This document shows positions 1 to 8,519 of a stretch of 64,000 nt of DNA, piece by piece (position 1 is the stretch's first letter; the number at the start of each line of letters is the position of its first letter). Under the pieces are notes generated by a model, which was not told the DNA's origin, did no database searches, and saw only the letters and a list, made by a program, of their open reading frames with translations. The stretch is from Chloroherpetonaceae bacterium (GTDB lineage: Bacteria > Bacteroidota > Chlorobiia > Chlorobiales > Thermochlorobacteraceae): NCBI GenBank assembly GCA_025056565.1, contig JANWWA010000001.1:283966-347965 (forward strand). The letters run 5' to 3'. The translations under genes and the position numbers were made by a program.

Positions 1-776
1 CCTAAGACCGACGCCACAATCCAATAGACATAGCCGCCAATGAGCACGGCAAGCCCAAGCGAGACTGCAACGGTCATAGTGGTATAGATGACCATTTGCC
101 GCAGTGTCACCTCATCACCTTTTGCGATAGGCATCATTGGATAGTTCACTTTTTGGTAGTCTTCCTTGCATAGCATTGCCAGTGCCCAGAAGTGTGGTGG
201 TGTCCAGAAAAAGACAAGGAGGAAGAGCAGATAGGCTTCCAGTGCTACATTGCCTGTTACGGCGGCCCAAACGCCAATCGGTGCCATCGCGCCTGCCGCA
301 CCGCCGATGACGATATTCTGTGGCGTAGTGGGCTTGAGCCAAAGCGTGTAGAAAAAGCCGTAGAACAGAATCGTTGCAAGCGTAATAGTGGCGCTCAGCC
401 AATTAAATGCAGCGGCAAAAATCCCAACCCCTATTGCTGCAATTGCAACACTAAACCCTAAGGCTTGATTGGGCGTCAGTTTGCCCTGCGGGAGTGGTCG
501 ACGCAACCGAGTGCGCGCCATTTGGGCATCGATCTCACGCTCAAAGTATTGATTGAGCGCATTTGCTGCACCGCCTGTCAGATAGACTGCTAAGAGAATC
601 AATCCGAAGCGAAGCGGGTCTGTGAGCAGACTGCCTTCTAAGCACAATGCCACCGCCGCTGAAAACACGACCAGCAGCATAATCGTGGGTTTGGTCAGCA
701 GCAAGAGGTTCTTGACCACTTCTGCAACCGTATGCTTTCCAGCGTGCTCACTGGATATTGCTTGCTTCACTTCCAT
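1..776 (-). CDS. ctaB: Protoheme IX farnesyltransferase (heme O synthase), 3' end cut off by the window
   Basis: UbiA-family membrane prenyltransferase that adds a farnesyl group to heme B to make heme O for heme-copper oxidases. My translation from the ATG at 776 gives the family's first Asp-rich motif (NQYFEREIDAQMARTRLRRP, about residues 74-93) and the conserved WTPPHFWALA segment, with several hydrophobic helices. About 258 codons are present, against a usual length near 290-310, so only the last membrane segments are missing. The frame is open across the whole interval. Presence of this gene implies a heme O- or heme A-type terminal oxidase, i.e. oxygen respiration, which is unusual for classical green sulfur bacteria but fits aerobic relatives. 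The neighbouring oxidase genes, if any, lie left of the window. Confidence 0.93.
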   Translation of the reverse strand, partial: MEVKQAISSEHAGKHTVAEVVKNLLLLTKPTIMLLVVFSAAVALCLEGSLLTDPLRFGLILLAVYLTGGAANALNQYFEREIDAQMARTRLRRPLPQGKLTPNQALGFSVAIAAIGVGIFAAAFNWLSATITLATILFYGFFYTLWLKPTTPQNIVIGGAAGAMAPIGVWAAVTGNVALEAYLLFLLVFFWTPPHFWALAMLCKEDYQKVNYPMMPIAKGDEVTLRQMVIYTTMTVAVSLGLAVLIGGYVYWIVASVL

Positions 777-1270
777 ACTTCTATCAATGTCGCCTTATGG
801 CATTACAGACACTTTCATACCGAAAGGGTATGGCTTGAAATGTTCGCTCGAAAGGTTCTTTGAGGCAGCGGTGTTTGCAGCTTTTCTTGTCAGCCTGTGC
901 TGGCGCACTGTATTACTGTCTGACGTTTTTGGAATATGCACCTTGAAAAAATTTTCATCTTTGCAGTGCCAACAAAGTCAGCAGCTGAGGCATCACATTG
1001 CAGCAGCGAAAGCCAAGAATGAACGGTCAGGATGGCGGGCATCTCAGGTGCAATGCCAGTCAAGTTCTGCTTGACCGCATCGCCGATGTTGGAGAAGGAT
1101 TGCATACTACAATCGTTCATTTTTGTTTTGCCTCTCTGCGTGAAGCGATACTGCTGCTTCAAACCTGCACAGAGAAAGCTAGTGCGTTCATTTTTGGCGC
1201 TGGACAATGATAAGAAAAAATTTTAGGCTATGCAAGAAGTTGCAAAAAAATGCAGGGAAATTTTTCCGTG
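777..1270. other. Intergenic region upstream of ctaB, no confident gene
   Basis: Nearly 500 bases without a convincing gene. A minus-strand reading frame (about 1207 to 890) has an internal stretch beginning MQSFSNIGDAVKQNLTGIAP that looks mildly protein-like, but it has no ribosome binding site, no family I recognise, and its ends look random. Frames on the plus strand are poor. The part next to 776 presumably holds the ctaB promoter. No tRNA, terminator or riboswitch was recognised. Confidence 0.4.
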
Positions 1271-1678
1271 CTATTCTTCCTCGTCGTTCCAATTGTCCAA
1301 GCGCAGGCGCTCACGATGTTTGCGCAGTTCCGCACGGCGTAGCCTTGCGCGCGTCCAGTTTTGCGTGCGCACGAAGCGATAAATGCCGTAGAGCACCAGC
1401 ACTGCAGAAAGCGTCACGCCGTATTGCTCAGTGATAGGATTGCGTCCCAGCTGAAAATACACTCCTACAGAAAGCGTAAAGAACAGCAAGGAAAACCCAT
1501 AGCCCGTAATTTCTGTGAAAGTCAGTCCTCCAAGCAGCGAGCGATTCTGGTTGCGTGCTCGTAGTTTCTCACCGATGCTACCTTTCTGTGGCAGAATGAT
1601 TTTTTCTTCGTCTTGCTCAGGCGCTCCGTCCTCGTGAGCACTGCCATTTTGCCAAAGGTCGTCCTTTTGCCAGCTCAT
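1271..1678 (-). CDS. Small two-helix membrane protein, unknown function
   Basis: 135 residues. The first 45 are acidic and hydrophilic, followed by two hydrophobic segments (about residues 55-77 and 87-103) and a strongly basic tail (RARLRRAELRKHRERLR) that ends in acidic residues. This pattern suggests a cytoplasmic N-terminus, a membrane hairpin and a cytoplasmic charged tail. I do not recognise a family. It stands alone between ctaB and the plus-strand gcvT, with which it is divergent. Composition and codon use look like real coding sequence. It could be a small accessory or stress membrane protein, but nothing in the sequence says which. Confidence 0.6.
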   Translation of the reverse strand: MSWQKDDLWQNGSAHEDGAPEQDEEKIILPQKGSIGEKLRARNQNRSLLGGLTFTEITGYGFSLLFFTLSVGVYFQLGRNPITEQYGVTLSAVLVLYGIYRFVRTQNWTRARLRRAELRKHRERLRLDNWNDEEE

Positions 1679-1816
1679 TTTTCGCCCCCTTCCTTTGCTT
1701 GCTCTAAGTTAGACATTTAATCGGATTTGCGGCAACCTTTCTCTCCGAGCTATGCACAAACTTTTCAGAGATGTATGCGGTTGCAAGAAACTTGGCTATA
1801 CTTCCTCTCACACTAA

Positions 1817-1847
1817 TTTAAAACGCCCTAGTTTTTTCGTATCTTTG
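1817..1847 (+). promoter_or_regulatory. Candidate Bacteroidetes-type promoter for gcvT
   Basis: TTTA at 1817-1820, a 19-base spacer, then TATCTTTG at 1840-1847. This is one mismatch from the Bacteroidetes housekeeping consensus TTTG-N19-TAnnTTTG. It lies about 36 bases before the preferred gcvT start, so spacing is suitable. Found by eye; no transcription data. Confidence 0.5.
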
Positions 1848-1883
1848 TGCTTTCATTAACCATTGAAGGAAATTCTCCGCTCC

Positions 1884-3017
1884 GTGAAGCGCACGCCGTT
1901 ATACCGTGTTCATCAATCGCTGGGCGCAAAGTTTGTCGAGTTTGGCGGCTACGAAATGCCAGTTCAATACCGTAGCGTTCTTGAGGAGCACCACGCTGTG
2001 CGGCGCTCAATAGGCGTGTTTGATGTGTCTCACATGGGCGAGTTTGAGCTAATTGGCGAGGGTGCGCAGGCGTTTCTAAACGAGATGCTTACCAATGATG
2101 TTAGTCGCCTTGTGCCTGGGCGTGCCCAGTATAATGCGATGCTCTATGAAGGCGATGCCACCTATCCAGATGGCGGTATCGTTGATGACCTTATTGTCTA
2201 TTGCATTAGCGCCACCCATTTTCTCTTGATTGTCAATGCGAGCAACATTGAAAAAGACTGGGCGTGGCTTTGTCGCCACTTACCGCCGCGCCTTTCGCTC
2301 ATCAATCGTTCCGATGAGTATTCGCTTTTAGCGGTGCAGGGTCCCAACGCTGAAGCCACCCTGCAGAAACTCACGCTTCTCTCGCTTTCTGAGATGCGAT
2401 ACTACAGTTTTGCACACGGCGTGCTTGCAGGCGTGCCGATGTATGTTGCGCGCACGGGCTACACAGGGGAAGATGGTTTTGAGCTTTGCTTCGAAAATCA
2501 GTATGCAGAGCAAGTGTGGCAAGCCGTGTTTGATGCAGGGCGTGAGTTTGATATTATGCCCATCGGATTGGGCGCACGCGATACGCTGCGTCTTGAAATG
2601 GGCTATGCGCTTTACGGGCATGAAATTACTGACTTTACCAATCCTATTGAAGCTGGGCTTGGGTGGATTACGAAACTTCACAAGCCCACTTTCAAAGGCA
2701 AAGCCGCTTGCCTCTATGCCGCTGAACATTTAAGCCGAACACTGGTCGGGTTTGAACTGATGGGGCGCGTCATTGCCCGTCAAGGCTTTGAGATTTTCTC
2801 GCCAAATGGTGAGAAAATTGGCACGGTCTGTAGCGGCACGCTTTCTCCTACGCTCAACAAACCCATCGGCACGGGATATGTCCTGCTTGAGCATCGTGAA
2901 GCGGGTTCACGCATCTACATATCTATACGAGGGCAGCTACATGACGCTCAAGTAGTGCGTCTCCCATTTCTCTCAAAAGCACGACGGCAGGCTGCAGTGT
3001 CTGCCCAGAAGAACTAA
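1884..3017 (+). CDS. gcvT: Aminomethyltransferase, glycine cleavage system T protein
   Basis: T protein of the glycine cleavage system: it releases ammonia from the aminomethyl group held on lipoylated H protein and passes methylene to tetrahydrofolate. Family features run the full length: LGAKFVEFGGYEMPVQY near the N-terminus, GVFDVSHMGEFEL, the RTGYTGEDGFE segment, LGARDTLRLEMGYALYGHEI, and the C-terminal barrel. From the GTG at 1884 it is 377 residues, normal for GcvT, and begins MKRTPLYRVHQ as family members do. An upstream in-frame TTG at 1863 would add seven residues. An AAGGA stretch 13 bases before the GTG could be a weak ribosome binding site. gcvH and gcvP are not in the window. comB follows after 18 bases, so the two may share a transcript. 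Confidence 0.95.
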   Translation: MKRTPLYRVHQSLGAKFVEFGGYEMPVQYRSVLEEHHAVRRSIGVFDVSHMGEFELIGEGAQAFLNEMLTNDVSRLVPGRAQYNAMLYEGDATYPDGGIVDDLIVYCISATHFLLIVNASNIEKDWAWLCRHLPPRLSLINRSDEYSLLAVQGPNAEATLQKLTLLSLSEMRYYSFAHGVLAGVPMYVARTGYTGEDGFELCFENQYAEQVWQAVFDAGREFDIMPIGLGARDTLRLEMGYALYGHEITDFTNPIEAGLGWITKLHKPTFKGKAACLYAAEHLSRTLVGFELMGRVIARQGFEIFSPNGEKIGTVCSGTLSPTLNKPIGTGYVLLEHREAGSRIYISIRGQLHDAQVVRLPFLSKARRQAAVSAQKN

Positions 3018-3035
3018 ACCACAACGGCATCGTCA

Positions 3036-3803
3036 ATGAAAATTGATGTCTTCTTTACGCCAGAGGGGTTTGATGATGATTATTTGCGTGAGCGGCACGC
3101 CGTCGTCATTGATGTTTTGCGTGCCAGCACCAGCATCATTGTTGCCCTGCAAAATGGCGCCAAAGAAATTGCTCTTTACACGGACATTGAGGAGGCTCGT
3201 TCTGCCGCCAGCAGCCTCTTCAATGAACAGCCTCTTCTCTGCGGCGAGCGACACGGCAAAATCATTGAGGGCTTCGATCTTGGCAACTCACCCGAAGAAT
3301 TTACCGCCGAAGTGGTCGCTGGCAAGCCGCTCATTTTTTGCACCACCAACGGCACCAAAGCCGTGCTCAAAGCTCGGAGCGCAAAAACGACCACAATTGG
3401 CGCCTTTATCAACATCTCCATCGTCAAAGAATTTCTGGTCCGACCTGAAAACATTGATTACAATCTTGCGATTGTCTGCGCTGGCAAGGAAAATCGCTTC
3501 TCGTTAGAAGATGCACTCTGTGCGGGGCTTCTGGTCGATAAATTGCTTGCCGACAAAAAAGCGCAAGTCATCTCGCTTTCCGACTCTGCTCTCTCGGCAC
3601 GCATTCTCTATGAAAAGTTTCGTGGCAATGAACTTGCCGCCCTCAAAGAAAGTGAGCACGGTCGCTACCTCTCTACTATTGGCTTCTCCAAAGACCTCGA
3701 GTTTGCTGCCAAGCTCGACACCTCACAAGCCTTACCCATTCTTGAAGATGGGGTGCTGCGGCTCTACAAGCTGGAGACCAAAAAATTTAAGCGCGTTGAT
3801 TAA
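3036..3803 (+). CDS. comB: 2-phosphosulfolactate phosphatase (ComB family)
   Basis: 255 residues matching the ComB family: HAVVIDVLRASTSIIVAL near the N-terminus, LLCGERHGKIIEGFDLGNSP, and IFCTTNGTKAV. ComB is a magnesium-dependent acid phosphatase that makes sulfolactate from phosphosulfolactate, a step of coenzyme M synthesis in archaea. Many bacteria carry the gene without making coenzyme M, so the substrate here may be another sulfonate or a different phosphoester. No ComA or ComC homologue is visible. It lies 18 bases after gcvT, and a long inverted repeat follows it. The family call is firm; the physiological role in this organism is open. Confidence 0.9.
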   Translation: MKIDVFFTPEGFDDDYLRERHAVVIDVLRASTSIIVALQNGAKEIALYTDIEEARSAASSLFNEQPLLCGERHGKIIEGFDLGNSPEEFTAEVVAGKPLIFCTTNGTKAVLKARSAKTTTIGAFINISIVKEFLVRPENIDYNLAIVCAGKENRFSLEDALCAGLLVDKLLADKKAQVISLSDSALSARILYEKFRGNELAALKESEHGRYLSTIGFSKDLEFAAKLDTSQALPILEDGVLRLYKLETKKFKRVD

Positions 3804-3811
3804 ATTACGGC

Positions 3812-3919
3812 GCATCACAAGTTGAAGGCCATCGCGGTAAGTGTTTCGGGAGCGCCTTGCGTGCTTAGGCAGCACTTACCGCATCGTTTTTCAAACGCCT
3901 AAACTGTAACTTGTGATGC
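3812..3919 (+). repeat. Nested inverted repeat spanning the comB-ftsK gap and the ftsK start codon
   Basis: Outer arms GCATCACAAGTT (3812-3823) and AACTTGTGATGC (3908-3919) are perfect 12-bp complements. Inside them GCGGTAAGTG (3834-3843) and CACTTACCGC (3873-3882) are perfect 10-bp complements. The right outer arm contains the ftsK ATG (3916) and the alternative GTG (3913), so a folded transcript would bury the start. There is no T-run, so this is not an ordinary terminator. It could be a translational switch, a cruciform, or the remains of a small palindromic mobile element. Confidence 0.75.
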
Positions 3920-6786
3920 CAACTTCGGAAAGAGAGTCTTCTTCAGTCAGCCAGTCAAAGTCTAAACGCAAAGCGAAGCAAGCCAAACTAGCTTTTCTCT
4001 CTGCACTCTCGGCACGCCAGTCTGAGCTGCTTGGCGCCGCACTGATGCTTCTCTCACTGCTTTTGCTCATTGCTCTTGTCGCTTACTCGCCTGACGATGA
4101 TTCTGTCATTGAAAACGTCTCGCTCTTTGAGATCTTCACCGAAGTGGGGCGACTTGCCGCTTCAAAAGTGCGAAACCCACTAGGTTTCTTGGGTGCCAAG
4201 CTCTCTGGCGCACTGGTGTGCACCGTGTTAGGCTATCCGACTGCAATTCTGGTGCTGGCAGTTGGGTTTTGGGGCTGGTCGCTTTTTCGCCGACGTGCGC
4301 CTGACAAAGCACTGACCGTTACAATTTATGCTGTGCTGTTTTCTACACTCTTAGCCTCTCTCTTTGGCTTGACTCACTTCTCGTTCAGCCAAGTGATGTC
4401 GGGTGCTATTGGGCGATTTATCGCTACAGTGCTCTCGACCAGCGTTGGCACTTTTGGGGCGTGGGTGATTCTCCTTGCTTTGCTCGGCATTACACTTGTG
4501 CTCTGCATTGACCTTGATTTGCAGAAAACAACCGACCGCTTGCTTTACCTATTCCGCAACAAAGCCAGCGAAGCACAGATGCGATTTAAGGAGTGGCACA
4601 AAGCCCGAGCCGCTATGCGACAAGCTCAGCAGGCGGCTGAATCCAGTGAAGCAGGCGCTGAGTGCGACCGTGCAGCCAGCACGGCTGAATCTTCTCCAAT
4701 CACTGACACTGAAGCACCCGCTCCAACACCTCACCTCTCCGACGCCTTGTCGCAGCTCAGCGTTCCAATGTCCACCTCATCGGCTCAATTTGCTTCAGAG
4801 ACTGCAGCTTCGACTGAACACACTTCTGCTGCATCCGTTGCGCTGCCGTCTTCTACAAGTGACCTGCCGCTCATTGTCAAAAACACCTCAGAGCCTATGC
4901 CGTCTCTATCAGAGACTTCTCCTCAACACTCCGCACCCACTGCTCTTTCACTCGAGCCGCCCGTGCTTCGTGAAGAAAGCTGCGCCGATACTTCTCTACC
5001 ACTCGGAGACATACTCAGAGAGAGCGACAAAGAAGCCTTCGAAGCGTCTGCGGTTAAAACCTCTACCAACTGGGCTACGGCGCTCTTGACTCAGTCCGAC
5101 GATAGCATTGATGACATTTTGCAAGACTACTATTTAGGCCAGAAAAGAGGCAGCCTTGCTTCCCCTAACGATGCCACTGACCCTGCTTTCACTCATCACT
5201 CTGCCGCTCCCCTTGAACCAGAGATAACTTTAATTCAAGCGCCTGAAGAAGTCCCTGCAAACTTAGATGACCGTCCGCTTGAAGTGGAGACAAAGGAAAA
5301 ATTCACTTACCAATTTCCATCTATTGACTTGCTGCTTGACCCTGAACCAGAGCAAGACCCTGTCTCGCTCGAGGAGCTTGAGGAGCACAAGCGTCGGCTC
5401 TTAGAGAAACTGCGCATTTACAAAATTGAAATCACGCGCATTGAGGCTACAGTTGGCCCACGCGTGACGCTCTTTGAGCTGGAGCTTGCGCCTGATGTCA
5501 AGGTTAGCCGCATTGTGGCACTTCAAGATGACCTTGCAATGGCTATGGCGGCACGCGGCATTCGCATCATTGCACCTATTCCGGGCAAAAACGCTGTGGG
5601 CGTTGAGATTCCCAACCATAAGCCACGCATTGTGCGCATTAAGTCGCTTCTCAATAGCGAGAAGTTCAAACACTCCAAGTTCAAGTTGCCTATTGCGCTT
5701 GGCAAAACGATTGCCAATGAAATTTTTATTGATGACCTTTGCAAAATGCCTCACCTTTTGGTTGCGGGTGCAACGGGTTCAGGTAAATCTGTGGGCATTA
5801 ATACCCTTCTTACTAGCTTGCTTTACTTTTGCTCACCTGAGCAAGTAAAGTTCCTTTTGATTGACCCCAAGCGCGTGGAGCTTTTTCCATATCAGTGCCT
5901 TAAAGACCACTTTTTGGTCAAGTTCCAAGATTTGGAAGAGCAAATCATTACTGACACCAGCAAAGCGGTCTATGCGCTCAAATCAGTTGAAAAGGAAATG
6001 GACAATCGGTATGAACGCTTGGCTAAAGCAGGCGTGCGAAATTTGCAAGCCTACAATGAAAAGTTTCCGCAGGAGGCGTTGCCTTTCATCGTGGTGGTGA
6101 TTGATGAGCTGGCTGATATGATGATTACCGCAGGGCGTGAGGTAGAAGAGCCGATTGCTCGTCTGGCACAACTGGCGCGCGCAGTTGGCATTCATCTGGT
6201 TGTGGCTACGCAGCGTCCATCAGTCGATGTAATTACAGGCGTTATCAAAGCCAATTTCCCTGCACGCATTGCGTATCAAGTCGCTAGCAAAGTTGACTCT
6301 CGCACGATTTTAGATACAGTTGGCGCAGAGCAACTCTTAGGCAACGGCGATATGCTTTATTTGCCCGCCTCGCAGCCTAAACCTATTCGCTTGCAGAATG
6401 CACTGGTTACAACCGAAGAAGTAGAAGCGCTCACGGCGTTTATCGCCTCGCAGAAAGGCCCCAGTATGGCTTATCTCTTGCCTGCACCTGATATGAAAGC
6501 CTCAGGGAACGGGAAAAGCCAAGTGGGTTGGGACGATGATGACGAGGAGAGCACTGGTGAGCTTGATAAGATGTTTGCTGAAGCGGCTCGGCTGGTGGTG
6601 CGTCATCAGCAAGGCAGTGTGTCACTTCTGCAGCGGCGCCTTAAGTTGGGGTTCGGACGTGCCGCACGCATTATGGATCAATTGGAGCAATACGGTATCG
6701 TTGGTCCGCCCGATGGCAGCAAGCCGCGTCAAGTGCTCATTCAATCCGAAGCCGAGTTAGATGCGCGTCTGGAAAAGTTAGCATAG
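3916..6786 (+). CDS. ftsK: DNA translocase FtsK/SpoIIIE
   Basis: 956 residues. Septum-anchored ATP-driven DNA pump that moves chromosome ends through the closing septum and activates dif recombination. The N-terminal part has about four membrane helices (residues about 35-200), then a Ser/Thr/Pro/Ala-rich linker to about residue 430, then the motor. Walker A GATGSGKS is near residues 618-625, and a Walker B-like segment FIVVVIDELADMMI follows. The C-terminal winged-helix gamma domain (SVSLLQRRLKLGFGRAARIM) is present, so KOPS reading and XerCD activation are expected. ATG at 3916 is preferred over the GTG just before it. Both starts lie in one arm of the inverted repeat described above. Full length and intact. 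Confidence 0.96.
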   Translation: MPTSERESSSVSQSKSKRKAKQAKLAFLSALSARQSELLGAALMLLSLLLLIALVAYSPDDDSVIENVSLFEIFTEVGRLAASKVRNPLGFLGAKLSGALVCTVLGYPTAILVLAVGFWGWSLFRRRAPDKALTVTIYAVLFSTLLASLFGLTHFSFSQVMSGAIGRFIATVLSTSVGTFGAWVILLALLGITLVLCIDLDLQKTTDRLLYLFRNKASEAQMRFKEWHKARAAMRQAQQAAESSEAGAECDRAASTAESSPITDTEAPAPTPHLSDALSQLSVPMSTSSAQFASETAASTEHTSAASVALPSSTSDLPLIVKNTSEPMPSLSETSPQHSAPTALSLEPPVLREESCADTSLPLGDILRESDKEAFEASAVKTSTNWATALLTQSDDSIDDILQDYYLGQKRGSLASPNDATDPAFTHHSAAPLEPEITLIQAPEEVPANLDDRPLEVETKEKFTYQFPSIDLLLDPEPEQDPVSLEELEEHKRRLLEKLRIYKIEITRIEATVGPRVTLFELELAPDVKVSRIVALQDDLAMAMAARGIRIIAPIPGKNAVGVEIPNHKPRIVRIKSLLNSEKFKHSKFKLPIALGKTIANEIFIDDLCKMPHLLVAGATGSGKSVGINTLLTSLLYFCSPEQVKFLLIDPKRVELFPYQCLKDHFLVKFQDLEEQIITDTSKAVYALKSVEKEMDNRYERLAKAGVRNLQAYNEKFPQEALPFIVVVIDELADMMITAGREVEEPIARLAQLARAVGIHLVVATQRPSVDVITGVIKANFPARIAYQVASKVDSRTILDTVGAEQLLGNGDMLYLPASQPKPIRLQNALVTTEEVEALTAFIASQKGPSMAYLLPAPDMKASGNGKSQVGWDDDDEESTGELDKMFAEAARLVVRHQQGSVSLLQRRLKLGFGRAARIMDQLEQYGIVGPPDGSKPRQVLIQSEAELDARLEKLA

Positions 6787-6801
6787 TGCACCTTCTACCA
6801 G

Positions 6802-7497
6802 TTAGGCATCGTGGTAGATTTTTAGGACAGTATCACGCAGCTTAGAGCCTACAGTGGAGCAGGTAAAGTAAATTGCATCAGCCAGTTCTTCGGGTTTTAT
6901 CCACGACTTGTAGTCGGCGTTGGGCATAGCCGCACGATTTTGCGGCGTGTCAATGATGCTGGGCACAATGACCGATGCGCTCACCCCTCTTGCATTACCC
7001 TCTGCATTGAGCAATTCGGCTAATCGAAAGACCAGCGATTTGGAGAATCCGTAGGCCACTGCATAGCCGCCACTTTTCAAATCTAAACCTGCACGCGCCC
7101 CAATGAACACCAGATTGCCAAAGCCTTGCTGTATCATTTGCGCAAAGACGGGCTTTGCGGAAAAGAAGGCAGATTTGAAATTCAGCCGAATCATTTTGTC
7201 CAGCGCTTTATCGTCTGTCTCTGCAAGGCTTCCCATCGCAAAGCCACCAACCAGAAAAATGCCCGCATCAAGGCGCTGATGCTGCTGCACGATGCGCTGC
7301 ACCAGCCCGCGCATTGGCTCTTCGAGCGTTACATCGACGGTTTCGGTCTCCACGCTTGGAAAGGCTGCCAAAAAGGCTGAATTATCAATGCCGGGCTCAA
7401 GCGTGGCGACAATGTGATACCCTTCGGCAAGAAATTTTCGGACAACAGCGACACCCAAGTTGCCCGCTGCGCCAGTAATGAGTGCGATTTTTTTCAT
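6802..7497 (-). CDS. Short-chain dehydrogenase/reductase
   Basis: 231 residues from the ATG at 7497. The Rossmann glycine motif TGAAGNLG sits at residues 8-15 and the catalytic Tyr/Lys pair in YGFSK, so it should be an NAD(P)-dependent oxidoreductase. The usual NNAG is replaced by LVGG, as in some divergent SDRs. An in-frame extension to 7584 exists, but the start at MKKIALITG is where the family begins. Its ATG overlaps the lipase stop by four bases (ATGA), so translation is probably coupled. It is convergent with ftsK, 15 bases apart. The substrate cannot be told; a link with the lipase or the amidohydrolase upstream is only suggested by the operon. Confidence 0.85.
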   Translation of the reverse strand: MKKIALITGAAGNLGVAVVRKFLAEGYHIVATLEPGIDNSAFLAAFPSVETETVDVTLEEPMRGLVQRIVQQHQRLDAGIFLVGGFAMGSLAETDDKALDKMIRLNFKSAFFSAKPVFAQMIQQGFGNLVFIGARAGLDLKSGGYAVAYGFSKSLVFRLAELLNAEGNARGVSASVIVPSIIDTPQNRAAMPNADYKSWIKPEELADAIYFTCSTVGSKLRDTVLKIYHDA

Positions 7498-8519
7498 ACC
7501 GAGTATGCGGTTGATATTGCGCCAGTGCGCCGAGTTTGGTGAAGCGATTGCACATAACAGTTCCAGACACGAATCGCATAGCAAATCGGTGCATGGTCAG
7601 CCAAAAAGTCTGGCACAATTTGCAGCTCGCTAAATTCGGAAATTTTTTTCAAACTAAGGGGTGTGAGCGCTCTCAGCAGCCTTCTCCATTGCTGGCGCAA
7701 GTGCATCTTTTGCGATGGGTAGCGTGGCAGCGCCGTTTGCAGTTCATCACGCTCATTGATAAAGCAGAGCTTGCCAATATGCCGAAACCAGCGCACAGGT
7801 GGCACTCGTGTAACCACATCGGCGCCCAGCACCACGCGAAACGTATTCTGCGCAAAGGGATGTAACAAAAAGCGATGCAGAAAGCGCAAGTCCCCTACGC
7901 GTGGGGAGCCGAAAGTGTACAGTCCGTGCACCACCAGCGGAGAGCAGCGTGCCAGTTTATCTGCTGCAATTGTCGCCAACGCTGCCCCGAGACTATGTCC
8001 CGTGAGCCACAGTCGGCGCGGACGCTGTGCCGACAGCTCCGCAAGGTAGGCCGCCAGTTCGTCCCAGATGCTTTCTACCGCATCACGAAAGCCACGATGC
8101 ACTTTTGCACCTGCCCCGTCGCTTACAAGAAAGAAGTCAAAGTCTGTCATCAAGTCTTGCACGCTGTCCCAAAAGCTTTGCAGCTCTGTGCCACGAAAAG
8201 CAACCAGAATGGTTTGTTCCGTGTAAGCCACATAGCACCAGATACTTTGCTTGTGGAAGGGTTTGATTTTTGCACCTGTCTCGTGTAGGTCCGCTTCGTC
8301 AAACACCTTTTGAACAAAGGCGGTATCGGCGTAAGCCAGCAGTGCTGCTTCAGCCAGCCACCACGCATTACACAGGTCAAATGTGGTGGCATCTGGGTTA
8401 AAGCGGTGGGCTTTCCAGTTCTCAAAATAGCGGTGCTCATAGTTTGGAGGACAAAGCGCCGACAGGGTGTAAGGCGGCAGCGGTTTTTTCACGACATCGT
8501 CGAAGAAAGAAATTTCCAA
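7494..8519 (-). CDS. Class 3 (fungal-type) lipase family protein
   Basis: 341 residues of alpha/beta-hydrolase fold. The nucleophile elbow GHSLGAALA places Ser176 in the catalytic position. YTFGSPRVGD and GADVVTRVPP (Asp234) follow, and His247 in WFRHIGK is a fitting third member of the triad. VAFRGTE, the usual oxyanion-side motif of lipase class 3, is at about residues 106-112. No signal peptide is visible, so it is probably cytoplasmic, acting on intracellular acylglycerols or other esters. Its 5' end overlaps the amidohydrolase stop by 31 bases and its stop overlaps the SDR start by four, giving a compact three-gene operon. Confidence 0.87.
   Translation of the reverse strand: MEISFFDDVVKKPLPPYTLSALCPPNYEHRYFENWKAHRFNPDATTFDLCNAWWLAEAALLAYADTAFVQKVFDEADLHETGAKIKPFHKQSIWCYVAYTEQTILVAFRGTELQSFWDSVQDLMTDFDFFLVSDGAGAKVHRGFRDAVESIWDELAAYLAELSAQRPRRLWLTGHSLGAALATIAADKLARCSPLVVHGLYTFGSPRVGDLRFLHRFLLHPFAQNTFRVVLGADVVTRVPPVRWFRHIGKLCFINERDELQTALPRYPSQKMHLRQQWRRLLRALTPLSLKKISEFSELQIVPDFLADHAPICYAIRVWNCYVQSLHQTRRTGAISTAYSV

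Noticed and set aside
890-1207. Minus-strand frame of 105 codons with a protein-like middle
   Set aside because: No ribosome binding site, no family, ends look random; kept only as a remark in the intergenic entry.
1704-1714. Palindrome TCTAAGTTAGA near the small membrane protein gene
   Set aside because: It resembles the iron box only in general composition; the TAGACT half-site is not present.
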